Of a stretch of 24,847 nt of DNA, positions 6,977 to 14,105 are shown piece after piece. The stretch is from the NCBI GenBank assembly GCA_041658705.1, contig JBAZZT010000016.1, forward strand, positions 1-24,847, read 5' to 3'. Both the position numbers and the translations under genes were made by a program. The notes beneath the pieces were generated by a model that searched no databases, was not told where the DNA came from, and saw nothing but the letters and a program-made list of their open reading frames with translations. Position 1 is the stretch's first letter. Each line of letters begins with the position of its first letter. Origin of the DNA: CAIKNB01 sp041658705. Its GTDB lineage: Bacteria; Patescibacteriota; Patescibacteriia; 2-12-FULL-60-25.

Positions 6977-7292
6977 GCAGGACGGTGCACAGCTCCCGGC
7001 TTTCCTTTTCCATGACGCGATGGGTTTGGATGCATTCTTCCGAACTGACCGATTTTGCGTCCTTAAAACGCAACGCATCCTGGATCTCCAAATCAGTCAC
7101 CATGCCGACCGAACTGACCGAGCCTAAATTCTCCACGATCACCGCCAAAACAGCATGGCCGCACGAAGCGCAGGTGCAATGGAAAAGGCGCATGGGTCCG
7201 TTCTCACCCAGGAGTTTGACTCCCGCGTCGCCGTAAGCCGAATGGCACAACGGGCAATGCCCGATTATTTTTTGCGAGTTAGCGTGATCCAT
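6960..7292 (-). CDS. small zinc-ribbon protein
   Basis: A 110-residue protein. Its N-terminal half holds two cysteine knuckles, CPLC (13-16) and CTCASC (39-44), with flanking histidines (H12, H38, H46), as in a zinc ribbon. A strand-rich segment (HAVLAVIVENLG) and a charged helical C terminus follow. Such proteins often bind nucleic acid or act as adaptors, but nothing here fixes the function. There is no signal or membrane segment. It starts 6 nt after TAGGAT, so the AGGA before the start is more likely the -10 box than a ribosome binding site. Similar small proteins occur in Parcubacteria to my knowledge. Confidence 0.8.
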   Translation of the reverse strand: MDHANSQKIIGHCPLCHSAYGDAGVKLLGENGPMRLFHCTCASCGHAVLAVIVENLGSVSSVGMVTDLEIQDALRFKDAKSVSSEECIQTHRVMEKESRELCTVLLDKKA

Positions 7293-7298
7293 ATGCTT

Positions 7299-7327
7299 AT
7301 CCTACCGCCTCGAGCAAAGGCGTGCAA
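7299..7327 (-). promoter_or_regulatory. leaderless-type promoter of the zinc-ribbon gene
   Basis: Minus strand TTGCAC at 7322-7327, 17 bp, then TAGGAT at 7299-7304, then 6 nt to the ATG at 7292. Confidence 0.45.
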
Positions 7328-7335
7328 CAAGGCAA

Positions 7336-7397
7336 GAAGCTAGAATCTGGAAGCTAGAATCTGGAATTCAAGATTCAAGATTCTAGCTTCCAGCTTC
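7336..7397. repeat. word-type hairpin (CTAGAATCTGGAAG)
   Basis: GAAGCTAGAATCTGGAAGC-like words are followed by their complement ending GATTCTAGCTTCCAGCTTC. This 62-bp foldback lies just after the rodA stop codon and may help end transcription, although it has no T-run. Confidence 0.75.
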
Positions 7398-7402
7398 ATC
7401 TC

Positions 7403-8503
7403 CTAAAACCCCTTCCTCCCATACACCGCCACCGACTCTGCGATGCCGATCATGATGAACATGGTCAAGACGGATGAGGCGGCGGCCGAGACGAAAGGCA
7501 GTGGGATGCCCGTGACCGGAGTCAAACCCAAATTCATCCCGGCGTTGACCGTCAGATGAAAACCGATGATGGCCGCGAACGCAGTCAAGACGATTCCCGC
7601 GAAGGGATCTTCGGAAGCCATGCCGAGGCGCAATAAGCAATACAGGGCCACGCCGAACAATCCCAAAAGCACGAACAATCCGACGAAGCCCAGCTCCTCG
7701 CCGATCACGGCAAAGATGAAGTCAGTCGATGATTCGGGCAGGAAACGCAGCCGCGCTTGCGAACCTTCGCCGATGCCTTTGCCTAACATGCCACCCGAAC
7801 CCACGGCGATGCGCGCTTGCGCCACGTTATATGAAGCGCCGTATGGGTCGAGGCGCGGATTGAAAAAAGATGAGATGCGATCGCGCTGATAAGGCTTGAG
7901 GCCGAAGTTCCAGAGCAGCATCGAGACGCCCACCAGGCCTAAAGCCATAAGCCACCAAGCATGCCGCGGCGGTCCGCAGATGAAGACGGCTGCTCCCCAA
8001 ATCGCGATCAGCACCACGGCCGATCCAAAATCCGGTTGCAGAAGCACGGGGATGACATAGCCCAAAAGCGCGATGAAGCTTCCGGCGAAGGCGATCCAGT
8101 TCAATCTCTTGCGCACTTGTTTGGATAGATAACCGGCCAACGAAACCGCCAACATGACTTTGGCCAGCTCCACGGGCTGGAACGAAAGCGTACCCAGCAC
8201 GAACCATTTGCCGCCGCCATGCGCTGATTTTCCCAGCACCAGCGCCACGAGCAAGATAGTCAGACCGGCCAGGTATATAGGAATAGCCAAACCGCGCAAT
8301 TGGCGGTAATCGAAATATGACAGCGCGTAGGTGAGCGCCAAACCGATGAGCACGGCCAGCATTTGTTTTTTGAATTGAAAAAAATCCCCGCCGCGCGAGA
8401 TGTTGATGCCATAGATCGCCAAAAGCCCAATGGCGGTCAGCGCCATGACCGCGAACATGAGCGTCCAATCATAACGGACGAAAATCCCAAGCCACTTGCG
8501 CAT
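7403..8503 (-). CDS. rodA: SEDS-family peptidoglycan glycosyltransferase RodA
   Basis: A 366-residue polytopic membrane protein with about ten helices. RodA polymerises lipid II glycan strands during wall elongation, with a class B PBP partner that is not in this window. Recognisable blocks: FQPVELAKV, LLQPDFGSA, NPRLDPYGASYN, VAQARIAVGSGGMLGKG, then FLPESSTDFIFAVIGEELG, which contains the candidate catalytic aspartate, and GLTPVTGIPLPFVS. The family usually continues PFxSYGGSS; here it reads PFVSAAASS. FtsW is the alternative, but RodA fits the FLPESSTDFIF block and the short N terminus. The start has no ribosome binding site and follows a GAAGTTA word repeat. Confidence 0.92.
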   Translation of the reverse strand: MRKWLGIFVRYDWTLMFAVMALTAIGLLAIYGINISRGGDFFQFKKQMLAVLIGLALTYALSYFDYRQLRGLAIPIYLAGLTILLVALVLGKSAHGGGKWFVLGTLSFQPVELAKVMLAVSLAGYLSKQVRKRLNWIAFAGSFIALLGYVIPVLLQPDFGSAVVLIAIWGAAVFICGPPRHAWWLMALGLVGVSMLLWNFGLKPYQRDRISSFFNPRLDPYGASYNVAQARIAVGSGGMLGKGIGEGSQARLRFLPESSTDFIFAVIGEELGFVGLFVLLGLFGVALYCLLRLGMASEDPFAGIVLTAFAAIIGFHLTVNAGMNLGLTPVTGIPLPFVSAAASSVLTMFIMIGIAESVAVYGRKGF

Positions 8504-8528
8504 GAAGTTAGAAGTTAGAAGGACTTAC

Positions 8529-8633
8529 GCGTTTTATCGTGTCATTGCGAGCGCATAGACCTAACGCGCGCGGCAATCTCTGAATTCCGGAGATTGCTTC
8601 GTCGTTGCTACTCCTCGTAATGACACGAAACGC
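8529..8633. repeat. CGTGTCATTGCGAG inverted repeat
   Basis: About 105 bp with complementary ends GCGTTTTATCGTGTCATT and AATGACACGAAACGC. Inner AATCTCTGAATT / AATTCCGGAGATT segments also pair. A related copy is at 14014-14099. It lies between rodA and the 8742-9623 gene. Confidence 0.75.
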
Positions 8634-8687
8634 ACTGGAAACTAGCTTGCCACAGGATAAAACAAGCCGCCAGAGGCCTGACCCCCA

Positions 8688-8732
8688 GCTTCCAGATTCC
8701 AGCTTCTAGATTCTAGCTTCCAGATTCCAGCC
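8688..8732. repeat. word-type repeat (CTTCCAGATTCCAG)
   Basis: Runs of AGCTTCCAGATTC and TTCTAGATTCTAGC words, related to 7336-7397, immediately follow the stop of the 8742-9623 gene. Confidence 0.7.
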
Positions 8733-8741
8733 TCTATATCC

Positions 8742-9623
8742 CTACTTAAAATACTGCGTCGGCAAATATGCCGCTGGATCCAACAGGTTCACCTGCGGGA
8801 TGATTTCGGTTTTGCTTACGCTTGAAGGGTTGTCCAGCCACACGATCTGCATGGGGCGCTTTTCGCCCGGCGATAAATTGGCCACGGTCAGGCTTGAGAT
8901 GGCTACGGGCGAGCTGCCGCGATATAAGCGCACGAACAATTCCAGGTTCCAATAACCGAAAGCGCCGTTGTTGACCAAAGTGAAGGAAGTCTGTCCGACT
9001 TTGCGATTGCCTACCGTCAGATCGGTGTCGTAAGTCAGATCTCGGAACTCCAACGCCTGGCGCTGGGTCGCGAAGTCCGGGTAGCTCGAACCGACCATGC
9101 TCGGATCGACGCGATGCCAACGCAGGTTCACGATCTCGAAAATCGCGCTCCGTCCGCCGCGCGTCGCGGGCTTAAACCCGACCTCGGTCGCATGCTGTTC
9201 TCCCCCGGGCAAGACATAACCGGTACGCAGCGGAGTATCTTCGCCTGACAGGTTGAAGCGATAATTGAACTCGGCCCACCATTGCGCGTTGGGGTTGGTG
9301 ACCGCGACTTCCATGTCGAAACGATTATCCGTGTCGGCGAAGACTCCGACATCGGACAAACCCAAATTCTGCGGCCGGTCGCTTTCCAAAGAAGACAAAA
9401 GTTGCAAATTCACGGCGATGTCGCGCGTGATCCGCGATTCGCGAGGATACGAGATGGCATAAGCATCCAAAAAACCCCACAACACATAACCCCAAAACGC
9501 GGCACAGACCGCGATGAGCGATCCGTAACCGAGCTTGCGCAGCATAAGACGGTTCTTCACCCACCACGAAGCCATCTGCAGTTCGCCTGGAGTGAACCCG
9601 CCGCTTTGTTCGCTGTCTGCCAT
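8742..9623 (-). CDS. single-pass membrane protein with extracytoplasmic beta-rich domain
   Basis: A 293-residue protein. A cytoplasmic N terminus is followed by one transmembrane helix (GYGSLIAVCAAFWGYVLWGF, about 32-51) and about 240 residues rich in beta strands, with segments such as MEVAVTNPNAQWWAEFNY, ATEVGFKP and TSFTLVNNGAFGYWNLELFVRLYRG that look like two immunoglobulin-type sandwiches. There are no catalytic motifs. The frame stays open to 9908, but those 95 codons translate a CTGTCATCCCG repeat and other intergenic words, so I start at 9623, 8 nt after TGC-TACACT. It sits upstream of rodA in the same orientation. A cell-envelope role is inferred from that only. Confidence 0.78.
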   Translation of the reverse strand: MADSEQSGGFTPGELQMASWWVKNRLMLRKLGYGSLIAVCAAFWGYVLWGFLDAYAISYPRESRITRDIAVNLQLLSSLESDRPQNLGLSDVGVFADTDNRFDMEVAVTNPNAQWWAEFNYRFNLSGEDTPLRTGYVLPGGEQHATEVGFKPATRGGRSAIFEIVNLRWHRVDPSMVGSSYPDFATQRQALEFRDLTYDTDLTVGNRKVGQTSFTLVNNGAFGYWNLELFVRLYRGSSPVAISSLTVANLSPGEKRPMQIVWLDNPSSVSKTEIIPQVNLLDPAAYLPTQYFK

Positions 9624-9631
9624 ACAAGCAA

Positions 9632-9640
9632 AGTGTAGCA
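9632..9640 (-). promoter_or_regulatory. extended -10 element of the 8742-9623 gene
   Basis: Minus strand TGC-TACACT ends 8 nt before the ATG at 9623. The -35 region (CTGTCT) is weak. This supports the late start and a leaderless message. Confidence 0.4.
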
Positions 9641-9643
9641 CAT

Positions 9644-9680
9644 GGCTAGAGGGTAGACAGTAGACGGTGGAGAGTAGCCA
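9644..9680. repeat. TAGACGGTAG-type word repeat
   Basis: GGTAGACAGTAGACGGTGGAGAGTAGCC words. It is the reverse-complement relative of the segment inside prmC. Similar stretches lie at 6042-6069, 16444-16461, 18773-18790 and 24411-24428. Confidence 0.65.
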
Positions 9681-9687
9681 TTTTTTT

Positions 9688-9747
9688 CTGTCATCCCGCA
9701 CTTGATGCGGGATCTCTGGAGATCCCGGCTCAAGGCCGGGATGACAG
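9688..9747. repeat. CTGTCATCCCG inverted repeat
   Basis: A 60-bp foldback with ends CTGTCATCCCG and CGGGATGACAG and an inner GATCTCTGGAGATC palindrome. With the hairpin at 9786-9808 it makes up most of the 335-bp gap before gyrB. Confidence 0.85.
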
Positions 9748-9785
9748 AGATGAGAAACGGAGTTGATAAAGGGAAGGGTGGGATA

Positions 9786-9808
9786 GTAGGGGTGCATGCC
9801 GTGCGCCC
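9786..9808. repeat. GTAGGGGTG repeat, hairpin
   Basis: GGGTGCATGCCGTGCGCCC belongs to the GTAGGGGCG family, with an imperfect GGGYGC/GCGCCC stem. Confidence 0.65.
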
Positions 9809-9915
9809 TTTTGGCAGGTATCTCTAAACAACCTGAATCAATACCCTCATCACTTTCATGAGATGACGAGATGAATTGCGTTCTTGCCAAGCCTTTTTCT
9901 TCATGCATCCAAACC

Positions 9916-9944
9916 TTTCCAAATTCCGAAAATCCAGGTAAGAT
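9916..9944 (+). promoter_or_regulatory. candidate gyrB promoter
   Basis: TTTCCA at 9916-9921, 17 bp, then TAAGAT at 9939-9944; the ATG follows 14 nt later. No Shine-Dalgarno site is visible, so the leader would be about 8 nt. Confidence 0.45.
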
Positions 9945-9958
9945 TCTGGCGTTGAAAT

Positions 9959-12025
9959 ATGGCTAAAAAAGAACTTGAGGCAAAAAAGAAATCCGGCTAC
10001 AGCGCTGAACAGATTTCGGTGCTGGAAGGCTTGGAACCGGTGCGCAAGCGCCCGGGCATGTATATCGGATCGACGGGCCCCGAGGGTCTGCACCACCTGA
10101 TCTGGGAAGTCGTGGACAACTCGTTTGACGAGGCCATGGCCGGCCATGCCGACGAAATCACGGTCATCCTGAACCAGGACGGCACGGTCTCGGTCAAAGA
10201 CAACGGCCGCGGCATCCCGGTGGACATCCACAAACAATATAAAGTCTCGGCGCTCGAACTCGTGCTGACCAAACTGCATGCCGGCGGAAAATTCGGCGGC
10301 GAAGGTTCGGGTTACAAGATCTCCGGCGGTCTGCATGGCGTCGGCGTCTCGGTCGTGAATGCTTTGTCGGAATGGGTCGAAGCCCGCGTCGAACGCGACG
10401 GCGGCGTCTTTGTGCAGGAATATAAATTCGGCAAACCGCAATTCAAGGTCAAGCAAGTCGGCAAAAGCAAAAATCACGGCACGACGATCACCTTCCGCGC
10501 GGACACGTCCATCTTCACCACCACCGAATTCGACCTCAAAGCCATCCTCGATCACTTGCGCCAGCAGTGCTACTTGACCAAAGGCATAAAAGTCCAGGTC
10601 ATCGACCAACGCGCCAAAGGACAAAATGACGTCTACATCTTCTACTTCGAAGGCGGCGTGGCGTCCTATGTCCGTCATCTGAACCATCTCAAGACGCCCA
10701 AGCACGACAACATCTTTTACGTGAACAAGGAACAGGACGGTCTGCCTATCGAGATCGGGATGCAATACGTGGATGACTATAAAGAGACGGTCATGGCGTT
10801 CGCCAACAACATCTACAACATGGAGGGCGGCTCGCATGTCATGGGTTTCCGCTCGGCCCTGACCCGCGCCCTGAACAGCTACGCGCGCAACAAAGGTTAT
10901 CTGAAAGACAAAGACGAGAACCTGTCCGGCGACGATGCGCGCGAGGGTTTGACCGCCGTCATCTCGATCAAGCTGCGCGATCCGCAATTCGAAGGCCAGA
11001 CCAAAGCCAAACTAGGCAACCCCGAAGCGCGCGGCGCGGTCGAGACGCTGTTCAACGATGCGTTGTCGACTTTTTTGGAAGAACATCCGCGCGATGCCGA
11101 AGCCATCATCGGCAAGTGCGTCTTGGCCCAACGTGCCCGCGCCGCGGCCCGCGCCGCCCGCGACACCGTGCTGCGCAAAGGCGCGCTCGAAGGCCTGATG
11201 CTGCCGGGCAAACTCGCCGACTGCTCCTCCAAGGATCCCTCCATCTCCGAGCTCTACATCGTCGAGGGCGAATCTGCCGGCGGCTCGGCCAAGCAGGGAC
11301 GCGACCGCGAGACTCAAGCCATCCTGCCGCTCAAAGGCAAGATCCTGAACGTGGAACGCGCGCGGCTCGACAAGATGCTGTCCAACAACGAAGTCAAGAA
11401 CTTGGTCATCGCGCTCGGCACCAACATCGGCGAGATGTTCGACATCACCAAGCTGCGCTATCACCGCGTCGTGATCATGACCGATGCCGACGTGGACGGC
11501 TCGCACATCCGCACGCTGCTCTTGACGCTGTTCTACCGTTATTTTCCGCAACTCATCACCGGCAAGCACATCTACATCGCACAACCTCCGCTCTTCCGCA
11601 TCCACATGGGCAAAGAAATCCGCTACGCCTTCTCCGAGCAAGGCCGCGATAAGATGATCGAGGAACTGCAAAAGATCAAGACGGACAGGTCAAAAGTAAA
11701 AAGCAAAAAAGGCGTAGGGGCGCAGGGTTCTGCGCCCGAGGAAGAGGTCGAAGCGCAAGAGGAGGGTGCCGAGGCCGCCGAAGGCGAAGAGGGCGTGCTC
11801 AAAATCGGCGGTATCGCGGTCTCGCGTTACAAAGGTCTGGGCGAAATGAACCCCGAGCAACTTTGGTCGACGACCATGGATCCGCAACATCGCATGATGA
11901 AAGTCGTGAACATCAACGACGCCGAAGAAGCCGATGCCACTTTCGACTCCCTCATGGGCAGCGAAGTCGCGACGCGCAAGAAGTTCATCCAAACCCACGC
12001 CAAGAATGCCGAAGTGGACATTTGA
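9959..12025 (+). CDS. gyrB: DNA gyrase subunit B
   Basis: The 688-residue ATPase subunit of type IIA topoisomerase. The GHKL ATPase domain has EVVDNSFDEAMAG near residue 50, VKDNGRGIPV, the GGKFGGEGSGYKISGGLHGVG lid region and RADTSIF; the transducer domain follows. The TOPRIM domain has IVEGESAGGSAKQGRDR (about 431-447), ILPLKGKILNVE and the metal-binding DADVDGSHI (about 510). The C-terminal KGLGEMNPEQLW is intact. Between residues about 577 and 615 a Lys-rich then Glu-rich stretch interrupts the TOPRIM-tail junction; part of it (586-593) is encoded by a GTAGGGGCG repeat. gyrA is not in the window. ParE is less likely because of the QGRDRETQA signature. Confidence 0.95.
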   Translation: MAKKELEAKKKSGYSAEQISVLEGLEPVRKRPGMYIGSTGPEGLHHLIWEVVDNSFDEAMAGHADEITVILNQDGTVSVKDNGRGIPVDIHKQYKVSALELVLTKLHAGGKFGGEGSGYKISGGLHGVGVSVVNALSEWVEARVERDGGVFVQEYKFGKPQFKVKQVGKSKNHGTTITFRADTSIFTTTEFDLKAILDHLRQQCYLTKGIKVQVIDQRAKGQNDVYIFYFEGGVASYVRHLNHLKTPKHDNIFYVNKEQDGLPIEIGMQYVDDYKETVMAFANNIYNMEGGSHVMGFRSALTRALNSYARNKGYLKDKDENLSGDDAREGLTAVISIKLRDPQFEGQTKAKLGNPEARGAVETLFNDALSTFLEEHPRDAEAIIGKCVLAQRARAAARAARDTVLRKGALEGLMLPGKLADCSSKDPSISELYIVEGESAGGSAKQGRDRETQAILPLKGKILNVERARLDKMLSNNEVKNLVIALGTNIGEMFDITKLRYHRVVIMTDADVDGSHIRTLLLTLFYRYFPQLITGKHIYIAQPPLFRIHMGKEIRYAFSEQGRDKMIEELQKIKTDRSKVKSKKGVGAQGSAPEEEVEAQEEGAEAAEGEEGVLKIGGIAVSRYKGLGEMNPEQLWSTTMDPQHRMMKVVNINDAEEADATFDSLMGSEVATRKKFIQTHAKNAEVDI
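11714..11737. repeat. GTAGGGGCGC repeat inside gyrB
   Basis: These 24 bases have the GGGGCGCAG...CTGCGCCC foldback of the intergenic GTAGGGGCG family, read in frame as VGAQGSAP. AAAAGTAAAAAGCAAAAAA words precede it, suggesting a composite insertion. Confidence 0.75.
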
Positions 12026-12049
12026 ACGAAGGTAAGAAAAAATAAATAG

Positions 12050-12124
12050 TTCCTGAGCCAGTCGAAGGACTACCATGTCGGAATAAGGTAGCCCTTCGAC
12101 TTCGCTGTCGCTGCGCTCAGGGAA
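12050..12124. repeat. CCTGAGC inverted repeat
   Basis: TTCCTGAGC and GCTCAGGGAA ends, with inner GTCGAAGG and CCTTCGAC arms. It is a variant of the TGTCATCCTGAGC family. Confidence 0.8.
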
Positions 12125-12149
12125 TATAAGATTCAAAAAACTTAAGCCT

Positions 12150-12189
12150 GATTTCCTAAAAACCCGCGGCCGCGGGTTTTTAGGAAATC
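12150..12189. terminator. 40-bp perfect palindrome, bidirectional terminator after gyrB
   Basis: The two 20-base halves are exact reverse complements with no spacer. The centre is CCCGCGGCCGCGGG flanked by AAAAA on the left and TTTTT on the right. It would terminate gyrB transcription on the plus strand and reads the same on the minus strand. The 12288 promoter follows. Confidence 0.8.
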
Positions 12190-12226
12190 ATAAAAAATAT
12201 CACAAATCAAAAATCAGATGAAAGGA

Positions 12227-12255
12227 TTGACAATCCTGAACAATTCATGTTTAGC
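12227..12255 (+). promoter_or_regulatory. promoter of the 12288-13066 pair
   Basis: TTGACA at 12227-12232, 17 bp, then TTTAGC at 12250-12255. The leader of about 26 nt contains GGAG 8 nt before the ATG. Confidence 0.5.
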
Positions 12256-12287
12256 TTCTCACGCACTTTAACCGTGGAGATTTGAGC

Positions 12288-12638
12288 ATGAAGTTCTACG
12301 GACTCGCCAAAAGCAATCGGGTTTCAGTCATCTCCGAATACCATGCCTGCATCCTGCAAGACAGCTTCGAGCATTACGAAAAACAAAATCGTTTCGGCCT
12401 GGACGATGCCGAATTAGGGAAAGTCGAGCTCATGGCAAGTGAAAACGGCGCCAGGGTTTTCGACCTTCCCAAATCCATGCTCGACCAGCTGATCAAGGCC
12501 GGCGGCCACACCCTGGTCGTGTGTCCGGATAAAGCCTGGAGAATCCATCTGGAACGCTGTTTCACGTTCGGGCTGCACACAGGAGATGTCGCCCAAGTGC
12601 TCAAAGCCTTCGGCGTGAAGTTCGCCAAGGCGAGCTGA
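12288..12638 (+). CDS. hypothetical protein, first of a tandem paralogue pair
   Basis: A 116-residue soluble protein of unknown function. GGAG at 12276-12279 fixes the start at 12288, not the TTG two codons earlier. It aligns with the next gene: both begin MKF, carry a mid-protein GARVF or GARIF strand, a helix ending in (A)GGH with LV and a proline two residues later (GGHTLVVCPDKAW), and end VLKAFGVKFAKAS. It lacks an insertion of about 20 residues found in the partner. There is no membrane segment. A strong ribosome binding site, its own promoter and a paralogue support a real gene. The last 44 nt are identical to those of the partner. Confidence 0.82.
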   Translation: MKFYGLAKSNRVSVISEYHACILQDSFEHYEKQNRFGLDDAELGKVELMASENGARVFDLPKSMLDQLIKAGGHTLVVCPDKAWRIHLERCFTFGLHTGDVAQVLKAFGVKFAKAS

Positions 12639-12640
12639 CC
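12597..12640 (+). repeat. 44-nt direct repeat at a gene 3' end, copy 1
   Basis: Identical to 13025-13068. It covers the last 13 codons, the stop and two further bases of both genes. The rest of the genes is much more diverged. Confidence 0.9.
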
Positions 12641-12655
12641 GCAAGGAGCAAGCCA

Positions 12656-13066
12656 ATGAAGTTCTTTCGTTCTGAATGCAACGGCGTCGTCGCAGTCGTC
12701 TCCGCAGAGCATGCCAAAATCTTCGGCGCGCGGAAGCGTCCGGAGCATTACGGCCACATGGTCGTGGAGTGCGAAGCCATGCAGAGAGGCGCGCGCATCT
12801 TCACCTTCTATGATCCGACGCGCTATCTCCAAGGCACCGAGTACCGTGCGCCGAAATACCACATCGGCACGCACCAGGATCTGGAGCAGCTGATCGCTGC
12901 TGGCGGCCACGAGCTCGTCGAGAATCCCAAAACGGAATGGTCCGGTTACGTGCCTTTCTCGTATGGCGGATCGGAGCGCGAGACACGCGATCGCGACTGG
13001 TTCTACGCGGTCAACCTGACCGACGTGCTCAAAGCCTTCGGCGTGAAGTTCGCCAAGGCGAGCTGA
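12656..13066 (+). CDS. hypothetical protein, second of a tandem paralogue pair
   Basis: A 136-residue soluble protein starting 17 nt after its paralogue, with AAGGAG 7 nt before the ATG. Shared features with 12288-12638 are MKF at the start, an early VVAVVSAEHA strand-helix, GARIF, the LIAAGGHELVENP helix-loop and the identical VLKAFGVKFAKAS ending. Its extra central segment (YLQGTEYRAPKYHIGT) and a charged SERETRDRDW loop are not in the partner. I recognise no family. The pair is one transcript and ends at a GC-rich hairpin. A dimer of the two products is possible but unsupported. Confidence 0.82.
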   Translation: MKFFRSECNGVVAVVSAEHAKIFGARKRPEHYGHMVVECEAMQRGARIFTFYDPTRYLQGTEYRAPKYHIGTHQDLEQLIAAGGHELVENPKTEWSGYVPFSYGGSERETRDRDWFYAVNLTDVLKAFGVKFAKAS

Positions 13067-13068
13067 CC
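13025..13068 (+). repeat. 44-nt direct repeat at a gene 3' end, copy 2
   Basis: Exact copy of 12597-12640, 428 bp downstream. Confidence 0.9.
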
Positions 13069-13091
13069 ATTCTCCTGCCACGCACCAGTCT

Positions 13092-13127
13092 CCCCCGCCC
13101 TGCCAAGGTCCGGGGATTTATTTTTGC
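13092..13127 (+). terminator. terminator of the 12288-13066 pair
   Basis: CCCCG and CGGGG form a stem with a 13-nt loop, followed by ATTTATTTTTGC. It is moderately convincing and lies 26 nt after the stop codon. Confidence 0.5.
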
Positions 13128-13136
13128 TTAAACGAA

Positions 13137-13158
13137 GACGGCCTTTTGCGAGGCCGTC
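13137..13158 (-). terminator. terminator of the 13172-13867 gene
   Basis: Minus strand GACGGCCT / AGGCCGTC, an 8-bp stem, followed by TTCGTTTAAG. It directly follows the stop codon. Confidence 0.55.
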
Positions 13159-13171
13159 GACAAGACGAGGT

Positions 13172-13867
13172 TCAGCTGTCCGAGCCAGGGGCATCGGACG
13201 ATTCCGGTTTCTTCGAAGCCAAGAATAAAGTAGTCAACACGAACATAATAGCGAAAATGGTCGCAATGATGCTCGCAACCGACAATGCAAAGCCAAGGAA
13301 CGGGGTCGCTTCGGTTAACCATCCAAACAGCGCTATGGCGCCCAGGCTAACAGTGAATAGGACGACCCAGCTAGTCAGAAAGACCGCGACATGCGCCAGG
13401 ACTTCGGCGAGAAAAACCGCCCCCGGACCAAGTTGAAGCGGCATCTTCTCCGTTCCCTTGATTACGGAGCTGTCCGCCGTCGCACCATCCCGGGCCTGGA
13501 CCGCAGCTTCGTCCTGCGCTCCAGCGGATACTTCCGACTTTTTCGCTTCCAGGAGCGTAGTAATCAGCGCGGCGAGCGCGACCACGCTCGCGATGGCAGC
13601 CGCGACCGACAACTTGTAGTCAAGGGAAATGGTTGTTCTGGTTAACCATATCCCTAATAACCGTTCGAGCAGCGCGTTGATGCAGATGTTGAGCGCGAAT
13701 ATGACGATCCACGCAATCAAATAGGCTCCGGCATGCCCCATGAGCTCGACGAATGAAATTGTCGTCGGAAGGCGGTGAGGCAGCTCCTTTTTTGTCTCCT
13801 CTAGCTCAAGCTCGACCGCCGCTGTGCAATCTTGAGCTTCGACAGCGTCTTCATCCTGCTGCGCCAT
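13172..13867 (-). CDS. internally duplicated four-helix membrane protein
   Basis: The 231-residue protein consists of two repeats of about 110 residues. Each has an acidic N-terminal part, a helix starting FVELMGHAGAYLIAW or FLAEVLAHVAVFLTSW, a short loop with LLG/LFGWLT, a second helix starting LSVAAAIASV or LSVASIIATI, and a LEAKKSE or LASKKPE end. The four transmembrane helices therefore arose by tandem duplication. The N terminus and inter-repeat linker are Asp/Glu/Ala-rich and probably cytoplasmic. AAGGAG stands 8 nt before the ATG. I know no family for it; transport, sensing or scaffolding are all possible. It has its own promoter and terminator. Confidence 0.82.
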   Translation of the reverse strand: MAQQDEDAVEAQDCTAAVELELEETKKELPHRLPTTISFVELMGHAGAYLIAWIVIFALNICINALLERLLGIWLTRTTISLDYKLSVAAAIASVVALAALITTLLEAKKSEVSAGAQDEAAVQARDGATADSSVIKGTEKMPLQLGPGAVFLAEVLAHVAVFLTSWVVLFTVSLGAIALFGWLTEATPFLGFALSVASIIATIFAIMFVLTTLFLASKKPESSDAPGSDS

Positions 13868-13914
13868 GCGACGATCTCCTTAGGAAATTGGTTGGCGATA
13901 TCAAAGGACTGCTC

Positions 13915-13943
13915 AACTTAAGCATCTTTTAGCCTTCTGTCAA
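13915..13943 (-). promoter_or_regulatory. promoter of the 13172-13867 gene
   Basis: Minus strand TTGACA at 13938-13943, 17 bp, then TAAGTT at 13915-13920. The leader is about 40 nt and contains AAGGAG. Confidence 0.5.
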
Positions 13944-14013
13944 ACCTGAAGCCATCCTCGCCATGCCAAGCTACGAGAATATATTTTTGGACTTGCCGCG
14001 TTCGATGAATCGT

Positions 14014-14099
14014 TTGTCATTGCGAGGAGCAGCAGCGACGAAGCAATCTCCGGGACAGAGATTGCCGCGCGCTTTTAGGAAATGCGCTCGCAATGACAA
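14014..14099. repeat. TTGTCATTGCGAG inverted repeat
   Basis: Ends TTGTCATTGCGAG and CTCGCAATGACAA are exact complements. Inner GCAATCTC pairs with the GAGATTGC segment. It is related to 8529-8633 and follows the stop of the surface-protein gene. Confidence 0.85.
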
Positions 14100-14105
14100 T
14101 GCCGC

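Noticed and set aside
9624..9908. N-terminal extension of the 8742-9623 protein
   Set aside because: The extra 95 codons translate repeat sequence (HPGLEPGSPEIPHQVRDD) and lie before a plausible -10 box and ATG.
9824..11671. Long minus-strand frames opposite gyrB
   Set aside because: They mirror the gyrB codon pattern and have no motifs.
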